From positions 1 to 37,653 of the forward strand of contig JAGBZD010000045.1 in NCBI GenBank assembly GCA_017628395.1: a stretch of 37,653 bases of DNA, in the 5' to 3' direction. Positions 30,511-37,653 of the stretch are shown piece by piece (the stretch's first letter is position 1; each line of letters begins with the position of its first letter). Under the pieces are notes generated by a model. That model searched no databases. It was not told the origin of the DNA and saw only the letters and a list, made by a program, of their open reading frames with translations. This stretch comes from Paludibacteraceae bacterium (GTDB lineage: Bacteria > Bacteroidota > Bacteroidia > Bacteroidales > Paludibacteraceae). The translations under genes were made by a program, and so were the position numbers.

Positions 30511-31254
30511 ATGTCATCAAGATTCTTTTGCAGCGGTTACTACAAGCTCGATGCTTGGGTATTAGCCCACTGTATAGCCATCTTCACAAGGCGTTTTTGC
30601 GAACGGTTCTTAACCTCGCAGAACGACCCCAAAGGTCGCCATTACGACCAGATGTATATGGCAGCGCGCTCTGTATATGCCAATATTGCCGAAGGTCGCG
30701 CACGACACAGCACCTCTACCGAAACAGAGATGCGTCTCATGGATGTTGCACGCGGTAGCGTCATCGAACTCTCGGAAGACCTAATGCAACTCATCATTGA
30801 GCAAAACGGCGAACTCTGGTACATGAATCACCCCCAAATGCAAGCCTTGCAGCAGGTACCCTTTATCCACACCGACTACGAGGAAAACAACTGGTCACAC
30901 GATGCTGCGGAGCGTATAAAAATGCAAGTAGCATTGTACGAGCCGTTGGTAATGGGCGACAATATGTCGGATTGCGCAAATGCTCTATTTGTGCTGTGCA
31001 AAAAAATGGAGAAGATGCTATCTGCATTTATAGACAAGTTGTTTGAGGAATTTACGCAGAAGGGCGGTTTCACCGAGAGCCTCACGCAAGCCCGTTTAGA
31101 GTATCGTCAGCAAGCATCGCTATCTGCCAATGCTCCGCTCTGTCCCAAATGTGGCAAACCGATGCTCCAACGCATGATCAAGAAAGGTACTAAGCAAGGA
31201 CTGACCTTCTGGGGCTGTAGCGATTACCCCCGCTGCGACGGCACACGAGATTAA
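30511..31254 (+). CDS. Four-helix-bundle protein fused to a topoisomerase-type zinc finger
   Basis: The 247-residue protein begins with a helical domain of the S23/four-helix-bundle type (about residues 8-190), recognisable in YKLDAWVLAH, YDQMYMAARSVYANIAEG and ARGSVIELSEDLMQLI. It ends with a zinc ribbon of the kind found at the C-terminus of DNA topoisomerase I: Cys211, Cys214, Cys236 and Cys242 in CPKCGKP...GCSDYPRC. This matches the combination known as the four helix bundle suffix domain. Nucleic-acid binding is likely; the function is unknown. Avd, a factor of diversity-generating retroelements, shares the helical fold, but no reverse transcriptase is present here. The gene is bracketed by the same GC-rich repeat family on both sides. 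Confidence 0.85.
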   Translation: MSSRFFCSGYYKLDAWVLAHCIAIFTRRFCERFLTSQNDPKGRHYDQMYMAARSVYANIAEGRARHSTSTETEMRLMDVARGSVIELSEDLMQLIIEQNGELWYMNHPQMQALQQVPFIHTDYEENNWSHDAAERIKMQVALYEPLVMGDNMSDCANALFVLCKKMEKMLSAFIDKLFEEFTQKGGFTESLTQARLEYRQQASLSANAPLCPKCGKPMLQRMIKKGTKQGLTFWGCSDYPRCDGTRD

Positions 31255-31432
31255 TAATTGGCCCCCGGTCTCCAGTTGCCCGGTTGCCGGCTGCCAGAAT
31301 AAGATAGTCTCCCGGCTGCCGGCTTCCGGAAGCCAAAAAAGAAGATAGGTATCTGGCTATTGGCTGCCGGGAGCCCAAAAACAGAAGATAGGTATCCGGC
31401 TACTGGCTGCCGGGAACCCAAAAAACAGATAA
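31255..31432. repeat. GGYTGCC-type repeats, about 43-bp units (downstream block)
   Basis: Two clear 43-bp units start at 31341 and 31384 (GAAGATAGGTAT, then a GGCTGCCGGGA core and CCCAAAAA). Two more diverged units lie before them, with 7-mers such as GGTTGCC GGCTGCC. The composition and unit length match the block at 30350-30497, so the four-helix-bundle gene sits between two blocks of one repeat family. Confidence 0.9.
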
Positions 31433-31450
31433 TTAAAAAAACAGAATAAC

Positions 31451-33634
31451 ATGAAAAAGATTTCTCTCCTCCTTCTCGCGCTCGCGAGCGTATTTACGCT
31501 CCGCGCTGAGACATTCGTTAAGGTTACCGATCCTGCTACCCTGCAAGACGGTGACCAAGTAGTCTTGGGCTATGCCGACAAGAACCATGTCAGCGCAGGA
31601 TTCTCTTCTACCAAGAAGTACATTGATGTCACCACCGCTACCTTTACCAGCGATGATGTCACTCTCAGTGAACCTACAACCATTACCCTCAAGAAAGCAG
31701 GAAACTATTGGAACCTCTATATTGGTACTAAGCCCGTTGGGCATAAGTCTGGTAGCAGTGACTTAGATGTTAATCAAAAGACTACCACCGACTTCGCTAT
31801 CTCCATCGAGAACGGCAATGCCAAACTCATCAGCCAGACTCCAGGCAAGAGCAGCAACGAAGTGTTCTTCGCCTACAACCCTTCGGGTGCGGGACGCTTT
31901 GCGCTCTATCACGCAGGCAGCAATATGAAGACCATCTCCCTCTACCGCCTCGATGAAACATCCATACCCGATGTGGTAGTCACAGAGGTAAGCCTTGATC
32001 CTGCCGAGCTCACTCTCCGCGTAGGCGACCAAGCCACCCTTACTGCTACCCTCACACCTGCGGACGCTGTGGATAAGACCATAGAGTGGGGTACTACTAA
32101 TCCTGATGTTGCTACCGTCAGCAATGGCGTGGTGACCGCCCTCGCCAAAGGCACCGCACAAATCTGGGTGAAAGCTACCGCTGTTGGACTCGCCGACACT
32201 TGCGAAGTAACCGTATTGGGCGCTATGGACCAGACCACCGTTACCTACAACGCGGTCAAAGACCCAGCCTTGCTCACCGATGGCGCAAAGGTGTTCTTTG
32301 GCACCAGCAAGGAAGGAGAGGACTATATCATGGGCTTCTATAGCGAGGAGATAAGCAAGAATAATATCAAAGGTGTCTCTGCTACCTACGGCGAAGGTCG
32401 CCATACTGTTACCGCTGAACAGGCATACGCCTACACCGTCAAGCGCGAAGGCGACTACCTTATCTTCATCGACCAAGACGGCAACTACCTACGCCCTATC
32501 AGTGATAGCAAACTGCGCAGCAGTACCACCCTCGACAACCAAGCCAAGTGGACTATCAACTCTATCAATCAGGACGATGCTACTGTAGAGGTCAAGAACG
32601 CAGGCTTCACCTCGCGCTATATCTACAACAACTGCCAAGGTACCAACGACCTCTTCAATATCTACAGCGGCTACGACCCTTCCTACCTTGCAAAAACAAT
32701 CTTGTACGCCAATACTGCACCCGAATGGGAAGACCGCGTACTCGATTCATGGATGAGCGTGGACACTACCACCCTCGACTGGGGACAATACGAACCAGAC
32801 ACCACCTACGCATCAGACCCTACATGGAAAGATTGGGGAGATGTGCGTCGATTCACATTGACTTTCAACGATCTCACCGACGATATCACTGTCACCCTCA
32901 CAGGTGATACAGCCTTCTATTGCGGCACCGAGGTGATTCGCAAAGGTGCTAAACAACCTGTGGAGATTACCGTTTATTGGGAGACCGACGAGGTGGGTGT
33001 TTATACAGGTCAACTGACCCTCTCTACCACCACCGAAGGCGTAGAGGATATCATCATTAACTTGCGCGCAGAAGCTGTACCAATGGGTACATTGCCCGAC
33101 CCAAATCAGCCTATATTCTCGCTCTCTACCCATGTACTGACCTTCAACCTCAACCCCAATAACGACTATAGCGATTTGCAGGCTTTCACCTTCAGCGCAA
33201 GCAACTTGCAGAAGACACTCTATTGCAAGTGGGCGCATACGAGTAGCGTACTATTCCGCTATGAATATGAAAATGCTTGCATGGAGATTTTGGCAGGCGA
33301 TTACGAACTGGAACTCAATGGCTCGGCACATTTCCCAGTGGGCTATGATTACGAAAACGAGGAAGTGTTGGTGGCTGTTGATGACTTGTATTCTGTTGGT
33401 ACATATACTACCAGACTACATTTCTACTGCTACAAAGCAGGCAGCAAAGAGGAATTGGCTATTGATGAGTATGTCACCATTAAGACTATCGTGAGCAATT
33501 CATCTACGCCTACCGATGTAGAGAATCTTGGCGATGAGGCGCAAAGCGATATGACGCGCAAAATCTTGCGCAACGGACAACTGCTCATCCAGCACAATGG
33601 CATGACATATTCGGTAGTAGGGGATAGGTTGTAG
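31451..33634 (+). CDS. Secreted surface protein with a Big_2 Ig-like domain
   Basis: The 727-residue protein has a signal peptide (MKKISLLLLALASVFTLRA). A beta-rich N-terminal domain (about 20-170) starts TFVKVTDPATLQDGDQVVLG and resembles a segment of the giant protein near residue 1574. A bacterial Ig-like Big_2 domain lies at about 175-257 (VSLDPAELTLRVGDQATLTA...WGTTNPDVATVSNGVVTALA). Another N-domain-like unit follows at about 262-420, then beta-sandwich domains (for example YTGQLTLSTT). The tail KILRNGQLLIQHNGMTYSVVG is similar to the end of the giant protein. Surface display or secretion is likely; no enzymatic motif is seen. The base composition looks more GC-rich than the giant gene. 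Confidence 0.75.
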   Translation: MKKISLLLLALASVFTLRAETFVKVTDPATLQDGDQVVLGYADKNHVSAGFSSTKKYIDVTTATFTSDDVTLSEPTTITLKKAGNYWNLYIGTKPVGHKSGSSDLDVNQKTTTDFAISIENGNAKLISQTPGKSSNEVFFAYNPSGAGRFALYHAGSNMKTISLYRLDETSIPDVVVTEVSLDPAELTLRVGDQATLTATLTPADAVDKTIEWGTTNPDVATVSNGVVTALAKGTAQIWVKATAVGLADTCEVTVLGAMDQTTVTYNAVKDPALLTDGAKVFFGTSKEGEDYIMGFYSEEISKNNIKGVSATYGEGRHTVTAEQAYAYTVKREGDYLIFIDQDGNYLRPISDSKLRSSTTLDNQAKWTINSINQDDATVEVKNAGFTSRYIYNNCQGTNDLFNIYSGYDPSYLAKTILYANTAPEWEDRVLDSWMSVDTTTLDWGQYEPDTTYASDPTWKDWGDVRRFTLTFNDLTDDITVTLTGDTAFYCGTEVIRKGAKQPVEITVYWETDEVGVYTGQLTLSTTTEGVEDIIINLRAEAVPMGTLPDPNQPIFSLSTHVLTFNLNPNNDYSDLQAFTFSASNLQKTLYCKWAHTSSVLFRYEYENACMEILAGDYELELNGSAHFPVGYDYENEEVLVAVDDLYSVGTYTTRLHFYCYKAGSKEELAIDEYVTIKTIVSNSSTPTDVENLGDEAQSDMTRKILRNGQLLIQHNGMTYSVVGDRL

Positions 33635-33649
33635 GCAAACGCCATCCCC
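33620..33649. terminator. Possible hairpin between convergent genes
   Basis: GGGGAT (33620-33625) pairs with ATCCCC (33644-33649) and an inner GGC/GCC stem follows, spanning the stop codon of the plus-strand gene. No strong T tract follows on either strand, so the terminator role is uncertain. It lies in the short gap between genes read towards each other. Confidence 0.35.
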
Positions 33650-33661
33650 TTAAAACTATCT

Positions 33662-35122
33662 TCACTTTCGTACTGGATTGCAGGTCAGATCAATACCTAA
33701 CTTGCGGAAGATCTTTCTATCTACTTCCGACAGCATCACTGTAGAATGCACTTGACAACCTGCCAGTTGGGGCAATGCCTCTAATGTCTTGCGGCAGTTC
33801 TCGTCGTGCAAACTCAATACGGATAATGCCACCAACACCTCATCCGTATGCAAGCGGGGGTTGCGTCCGCGGAGGTAGTTAATCTTAGTGTGTTGGATAG
33901 GCTCAATCATCTCTTGTGGAATCAGCTTCACATCGTGGGCAATACCAGCCAAATACTTAGTTGCATTAAGCAAGAGTGCTGCGCTCGAACCGAGTAGGGG
34001 AGATGCCTCCGCTGTGATGATGGTACCATCGTGCAACTCGATCGCGCCCACAGCCATACTATTATCACGCTCTTTGCGTTCGTTAGCGGCGGTTGTAGTT
34101 TTGCGGTCGGCTGTAGAGATTCCCACTTGTTGGAACAAGCGACCAATACGATTGACTACTGCTTCGCTGATATCGCCATTGGCAAAATCATTCAGCGCAT
34201 GGTAATAGCGACGGATAATCTCCTGCTTGCTCGCCTCTTGGCATGCCGCATCATCTTCGATGCAGAAGCCCACCATATTCACACCCATATCGGTAGGTGA
34301 TTTGTATGGGTTGTGTCCATAAATGCCTGTAAATAAGGCATCTAATACAGGGAATATCTCCGAATCACGGTTATAGCTAACAGCTGTCTTGCCGTATGCC
34401 TCCAAGTGGTATGGGTCAATCATATTCACATCATTGAGGTCGGCTGTAGCAGCTTCGTAAGCTTTATTGACTGGGTGCTTGAGTGGGAGATTCCATACTG
34501 GGAAGGTTTCAAATTTGGCATATCCCGCTTGATTACCGCGTTGGTGCTCGTTGTAGAGTTGGCTCAAGCAAACTGCCATCTTGCCACTACCCGGACCAGG
34601 AGCAGTAACAACCACCAATGGACGAGTGGTCTCAATATAATCATTCTTACCAAAACCATCTGCGGAATCAATCAACGCCACATTGTGTGGATATCCCTCA
34701 ATGGTGTAGTGGAAGTAGGTCTTGATACCAAGGCGCTCGAGGCGTTGGCTGTAGTTTTGTGCCGAAGCTTGACCGCTATAGTGGGTGATAACCACCGAGT
34801 TAACGAGGAATCCTCGAGCCATAAACTCCTCTCTGAGGCGCAATACATCCACATCGTAGGTGATACCTAAGTCTTGACGCACTTTGTTCTTCTCGATGTC
34901 GGCAGCAGAGATGACAATAACAATCTCCATGGTATCACGGAGTTGGGTGAGCATCGTGAGTTTGCTATCTGGCTGAAAACCAGGTAGTACACGACTGGCA
35001 TGATAATCATCAAAGAGTTTGCCTCCAAGCTCAAGGTATAGCTTATTACCAAACTGCGCAATACGCTCTTTGATATGCTCCGACTGTATGCGGATATATT
35101 TCTCGTTGTTAAAAGGAGTCAT
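33662..35122 (-). CDS. DUF1846 domain-containing protein
   Basis: With the ATG at 35122 the protein has 486 residues. It starts MTPFNNEKYIRIQSEHIKER and carries the family stretches GGKLFDDYHASRVLPGFQPD, VVVTAPGPGSGKMAVCLSQ and TDMGVNMVGFCIEDD, all typical of DUF1846. The length fits the family. Family structures suggest nucleotide or metal binding, but no reaction is established. It is cytoplasmic. A longer frame (to 35161) would start inside repeat-like DNA of the ATCTGTG type and is not used. It is the last gene of a minus-strand run behind purC and the PurF-like gene; whether it shares in purine metabolism is not known. Confidence 0.92.
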   Translation of the reverse strand: MTPFNNEKYIRIQSEHIKERIAQFGNKLYLELGGKLFDDYHASRVLPGFQPDSKLTMLTQLRDTMEIVIVISAADIEKNKVRQDLGITYDVDVLRLREEFMARGFLVNSVVITHYSGQASAQNYSQRLERLGIKTYFHYTIEGYPHNVALIDSADGFGKNDYIETTRPLVVVTAPGPGSGKMAVCLSQLYNEHQRGNQAGYAKFETFPVWNLPLKHPVNKAYEAATADLNDVNMIDPYHLEAYGKTAVSYNRDSEIFPVLDALFTGIYGHNPYKSPTDMGVNMVGFCIEDDAACQEASKQEIIRRYYHALNDFANGDISEAVVNRIGRLFQQVGISTADRKTTTAANERKERDNSMAVGAIELHDGTIITAEASPLLGSSAALLLNATKYLAGIAHDVKLIPQEMIEPIQHTKINYLRGRNPRLHTDEVLVALSVLSLHDENCRKTLEALPQLAGCQVHSTVMLSEVDRKIFRKLGIDLTCNPVRK

Positions 35123-35161
35123 GTTGTATTTATATTTCCCACCAATCTCACAGATTTTCAC

Positions 35162-35208
35162 TGATCTTTTTAGTATTTGTGTTCATCCGTGTAATCCGTG
35201 GGGATTGA
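35162..35208. repeat. ATCCGTG-type heptamer repeats between the PurF-like and DUF1846 genes
   Basis: On the plus strand GTTCATCCGTGTAATCCGTG holds two copies of ATCCGTG spaced by about 9 bp. Diverged copies continue to about 35145 (ATCTCACAGATT on the plus strand). The same family fills 36631-36713. Confidence 0.7.
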
Positions 35209-36630
35209 TTATTCTTCGGGATTTGCACCGTCGAAGCAGAAGGTGCAGACTTTGCACTTAGGCAGTCCAATGGCGGCGATAAGGTCCTCTATCTTGGTGT
35301 ATTTGAGTGACTTGAGTGCAAAGCGGTCACGCAAAGCACGAATCATGCGTTGGTACTCCAACGAATCCGTCGTTGCGTATGCCTTGATACGCTCTGGGTT
35401 GTTAGCTGCCTCTTCGCCCTCCAAGTCCGCAATGATACGGCGAGTGATGAGCTCCATATCCGACTTCGAAGTGGTGAAGTTGGTGAACGGACAGCCATAC
35501 ATGATAGGTGGACACGCAATACGCATGTGTACATCCTTGGCTCCTGCTTCCAATAGGCAACGGGTGTTGTCGCGCAATTGTGTACCACGCACAATGGAGT
35601 CGTCGCAGAAGAGGATACTCTTGCCACGCAGAATAGCATAGTTGTGGATGATCTTCATCTTAGCAACAAGGTCGCGTGTGGCTTGTTGGGATGGGGTGAA
35701 GGAGCGTGGCCAAGTAGGAGTGTATTTGGTGATAGCTCGTTGGTAAGGTACGCCGGATGTGTGGGAGTAACCAATGGCCATGGCGATACCTGAATCTGGA
35801 ATACCGCAGACGATATCGGCTTTCGCATCGTCGCTTTTACCCATAGCATGACCGCAGGCATAGCGTACTTGCTCCACATTGCGACCTTCGTAGTCAGATG
35901 TAGGGAAACCGTAATATACCCAAAGGAAAGAGCATATCTGCATCTTCTCATTGGGTTTGCGCAGTTGCTCTACGTGGTCGGCATACACACGAACAATCTC
36001 GCCAGGGCCGAGGAAATACTCGGTTTGGAAGCCGAGGTTGAAGAAGGAAGATGATTCGCTGGCAATAGCATGAGCGTTGTCTCTTTTACCTAAGATAATA
36101 GGTGTGCGTCCCCATGAGTCGCGGGCTGCGATGATACCATCTTCGGTGAGGATGAGGATAGAGCAAGATCCCTTGATTTGCTTGTACACATTCTCAATGC
36201 CCTCTACAAAGTCTTTGCCTTGTACGATGAGCAAACCTACTAATTCTGTGGGGTTTACGCGTCCGCTACTGAACTCGGAGAGGTGTACTTTTTGTTCGAG
36301 CAAGTGGGTTACCAAATCGTCTTGGTTGTTGATCTTACCAATGGTGCTGATCGCAAATCGACCAAGGTGCGAATTGATGAGCAGTGGCTGTGCATCGGTA
36401 TCGGAGATGATACCAATGCCCGCGTTGCCACTGAACTCGTCCAACTCGTGTTCGAACTTCGTGCGGAAGTGCGAGTTGGAGATATTGTGAATGCTTCGTT
36501 TGAAGCCGTTCTCCTTGTCGAAGGTTGCCATACCCGCACGGCGTGTACCGAGGTGGGAGTGGTAGTCCGTGCCGTAGAAGACATCGGTTACGCAAGAAGT
36601 TGTAGATATTGTACCAAAAAATCCAGCCAT
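35209..36630 (-). CDS. PurF-like amidophosphoribosyltransferase family protein lacking the N-terminal cysteine
   Basis: The 473-residue protein has the N-terminal glutamine amidotransferase-like domain and C-terminal phosphoribosyltransferase domain of PurF. The PRPP loop is ILFCDDSIVRGTQLRD (about 341). Cysteines in CPPIMYGC (about 373) and CKVCTFC (about 460) could bind an iron-sulphur cluster, as in the Bacillus-type enzyme. The N-terminus is MAGFFGTIS, whereas PurF needs Cys directly after the initiator Met as the glutamine nucleophile. The nearest Cys is at residue 13. The start is well placed, so the loss looks real. It may use ammonia or do something else; I recall Bacteroides homologues with a similar MGGFFG start, but have not checked. 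It sits 83 bp after purC, which supports a nucleotide-related role. Confidence 0.85.
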   Translation of the reverse strand: MAGFFGTISTTSCVTDVFYGTDYHSHLGTRRAGMATFDKENGFKRSIHNISNSHFRTKFEHELDEFSGNAGIGIISDTDAQPLLINSHLGRFAISTIGKINNQDDLVTHLLEQKVHLSEFSSGRVNPTELVGLLIVQGKDFVEGIENVYKQIKGSCSILILTEDGIIAARDSWGRTPIILGKRDNAHAIASESSSFFNLGFQTEYFLGPGEIVRVYADHVEQLRKPNEKMQICSFLWVYYGFPTSDYEGRNVEQVRYACGHAMGKSDDAKADIVCGIPDSGIAMAIGYSHTSGVPYQRAITKYTPTWPRSFTPSQQATRDLVAKMKIIHNYAILRGKSILFCDDSIVRGTQLRDNTRCLLEAGAKDVHMRIACPPIMYGCPFTNFTTSKSDMELITRRIIADLEGEEAANNPERIKAYATTDSLEYQRMIRALRDRFALKSLKYTKIEDLIAAIGLPKCKVCTFCFDGANPEE

Positions 36631-36713
36631 GTTATCTTGTACTGCCCACTGATTACACGGATTTTACACTGATTATTTATCCGTGTTGATCCGTGATATC
36701 TGTGGGAACTATA
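36631..36713. repeat. ATCCGTG-type heptamer repeats between purC and the PurF-like gene
   Basis: The gap contains, on the plus strand, CTGATTACACGGATT, ACACTGATT, TTATCCGTG, TTGATCCGTG and ATATCTGTGGG, which are degenerate forms of ATCCGTG/CACGGAT in both orientations. The repeats fill nearly the whole 83-bp gap. Confidence 0.8.
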
Positions 36714-37653
36714 TTACTTTGCTAAATAGTTAGTCAAGTTTTTCTCAATACGGGCGGTGAGGTCTTCGGCGGTAGCGTCGAGGACGAGTTTTTCGCCGGT
36801 GATACCTTCGTAGAGCTCGATATAGCGCGCAGTGATGCCTGCTACTACTTCGTCGGTCATCTCAGGAACTTGTTGTCCCTCTTTGCCTTGGAAACCGTTG
36901 TCCATCAACCATTCACGAACAAACTCTTTGGAGAGTTGCTTTTGTGGGAGACCTGCCTCAAAGCGCTCCTCGTAGCCTTCTGCATAGAAGTAGCGGCTTG
37001 AATCTGGGGTATGTACCTCGTCCATGAGGAGGATTTGATCGCCATGCTTACCAAACTCGTACTTGGTATCCACGAGGATAAGACCTTGTTTAGCAGCGAT
37101 CTCTTGACCACGGTTGAAGAGAGCAAGGGTATATTTCTCTAATTGCTCGTACTCTGCCTCTGGGATAAGTCCTTGAGCGATAATCTCTTCGCGAGAGATG
37201 TCCTCATCATGTGCTCCGATCTCCGCCTTGGTAGTAGGAGTGATGATTGGGGTAGGGAACTTCTCGTTCTCGCGCATGCCCTCTGGGAGTTGTACGCCGC
37301 AAATCTCGCGAACGCCACTCTTATACGCACGCCATGCAGAACCGCAGAGGTAACCACGAACGATCATCTCTACTGGATAACCCTCGCAACGAACACCTAC
37401 GGTCACCATAGGGTCTGGAGTAGCTTGTTTCCAGTTAGGAACGATATCCGCTGTTGCATCGAGGAACTTAGCCGCGATTTGGTTGAGGATTTGACCTTTG
37501 AATGGAATACCCTTTGGTAGGATCACATCAAAAGCAGAAATACGGTCGGTGGCTACCATAGCGAGGCAGTCCTCACCGATGAAATATACATCACGCACTT
37601 TGCCGTGGTACACATTGGTTTGACCAGGAAAGTTAAAATTGGTTGCAGTTAAA
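36714..37653 (-). CDS. purC: SAICAR synthetase PurC, cut at its N-terminus by the window end
   Basis: PurC joins CAIR and aspartate with ATP to give SAICAR in purine synthesis. The frame stays open to the window edge. Upstream of the GTG at 37613 it continues as [18 protein letters not shown], matching the usual PurC N-terminus, so only a few residues are missing. Motifs include [43 protein letters not shown] and [11 protein letters not shown], followed by [12 protein letters not shown]. It is the first visible gene of the run purC, PurF-like, DUF1846. Confidence 0.96.
   Translation of the reverse strand, partial: LTATNFNFPGQTNVYHGKVRDVYFIGEDCLAMVATDRISAFDVILPKGIPFKGQILNQIAAKFLDATADIVPNWKQATPDPMVTVGVRCEGYPVEMIVRGYLCGSAWRAYKSGVREICGVQLPEGMRENEKFPTPIITPTTKAEIGAHDEDISREEIIAQGLIPEAEYEQLEKYTLALFNRGQEIAAKQGLILVDTKYEFGKHGDQILLMDEVHTPDSSRYFYAEGYEERFEAGLPQKQLSKEFVREWLMDNGFQGKEGQQVPEMTDEVVAGITARYIELYEGITGEKLVLDATAEDLTARIEKNLTNYLAK

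Noticed and set aside
30511-31254. Diversity-generating retroelement (because of the Avd-like fold)
   Set aside because: No reverse transcriptase and no template/variable repeat pair in the window.

Overview
The window comes from the chromosome of a Bacteroidota, most likely Bacteroidales, bacterium, probably host-associated. Three things point there: the end of a SusD/SusE-type glycan utilisation locus, promoters of the Bacteroidota form (TTTG or TTG, about 20 nt, then TAnnTTTG), and families such as GldF and the Listeria-Bacteroides (InlB-type) repeat. No rRNA, tRNA, CRISPR array or transposase gene was recognised.

Layout. (1) 1-1680, plus: the last codons of a SusD-like lipoprotein, a SusE/SusF-like surface lipoprotein and a strong terminator. 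(2) 1627-3285: a solitary AAA/DUF4143 ATPase gene bracketed by two identical 52-bp copies of that terminator and preceded by four 33-bp tandem repeats. (3) 3401-3488, minus: a candidate small RNA with its own promoter and terminator. (4) 3598-17226, minus: two housekeeping operons. The first, from a promoter near 8360, is prmA-mnmE-small lipoprotein-yicC-gldF-metallophosphoesterase. The second, from a promoter near 17290, is dxs-trkA-trkH-SGNH hydrolase-MBOAT acyltransferase-coaE, several of them overlapping or only a few bases apart. (5) 17227-18284: about 1 kb without a convincing gene, full of repeats, including a 180-bp MITE-like element with terminal inverted repeats and a possible target duplication. 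(6) 18285-33634, plus: a P-loop protein, a YhcG-type (DUF1016) PD-(D/E)XK nuclease, a 3234-residue secreted repeat protein, a small secreted protein ending in a sorting-signal-like tail, a four-helix-bundle/topoisomerase zinc-finger fusion and a second secreted Ig-like protein. (7) 33662-37653, minus: purC (cut by the window end), a PurF-like protein lacking the N-terminal cysteine, and a DUF1846 protein.

How the genes may work together. SusD and SusE/F would bind glycan at the cell surface. The SGNH/MBOAT pair looks like a polysaccharide or peptidoglycan O-acetylation module, and TrkA/TrkH form a potassium uptake system. The 18-34 kb block looks like an accessory surface-protein region with two large secreted proteins that share a C-terminal tail.

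The most unusual signal is non-genic. Short degenerate tandem repeats of period 7 or 8 fill many gene junctions, and they also sit in frame inside conserved enzymes. The same repeat encodes the peptide pattern AIRQxGDxAK in both Dxs and the unrelated MBOAT protein. Family assignments rest on motifs read by eye; no database search was run.
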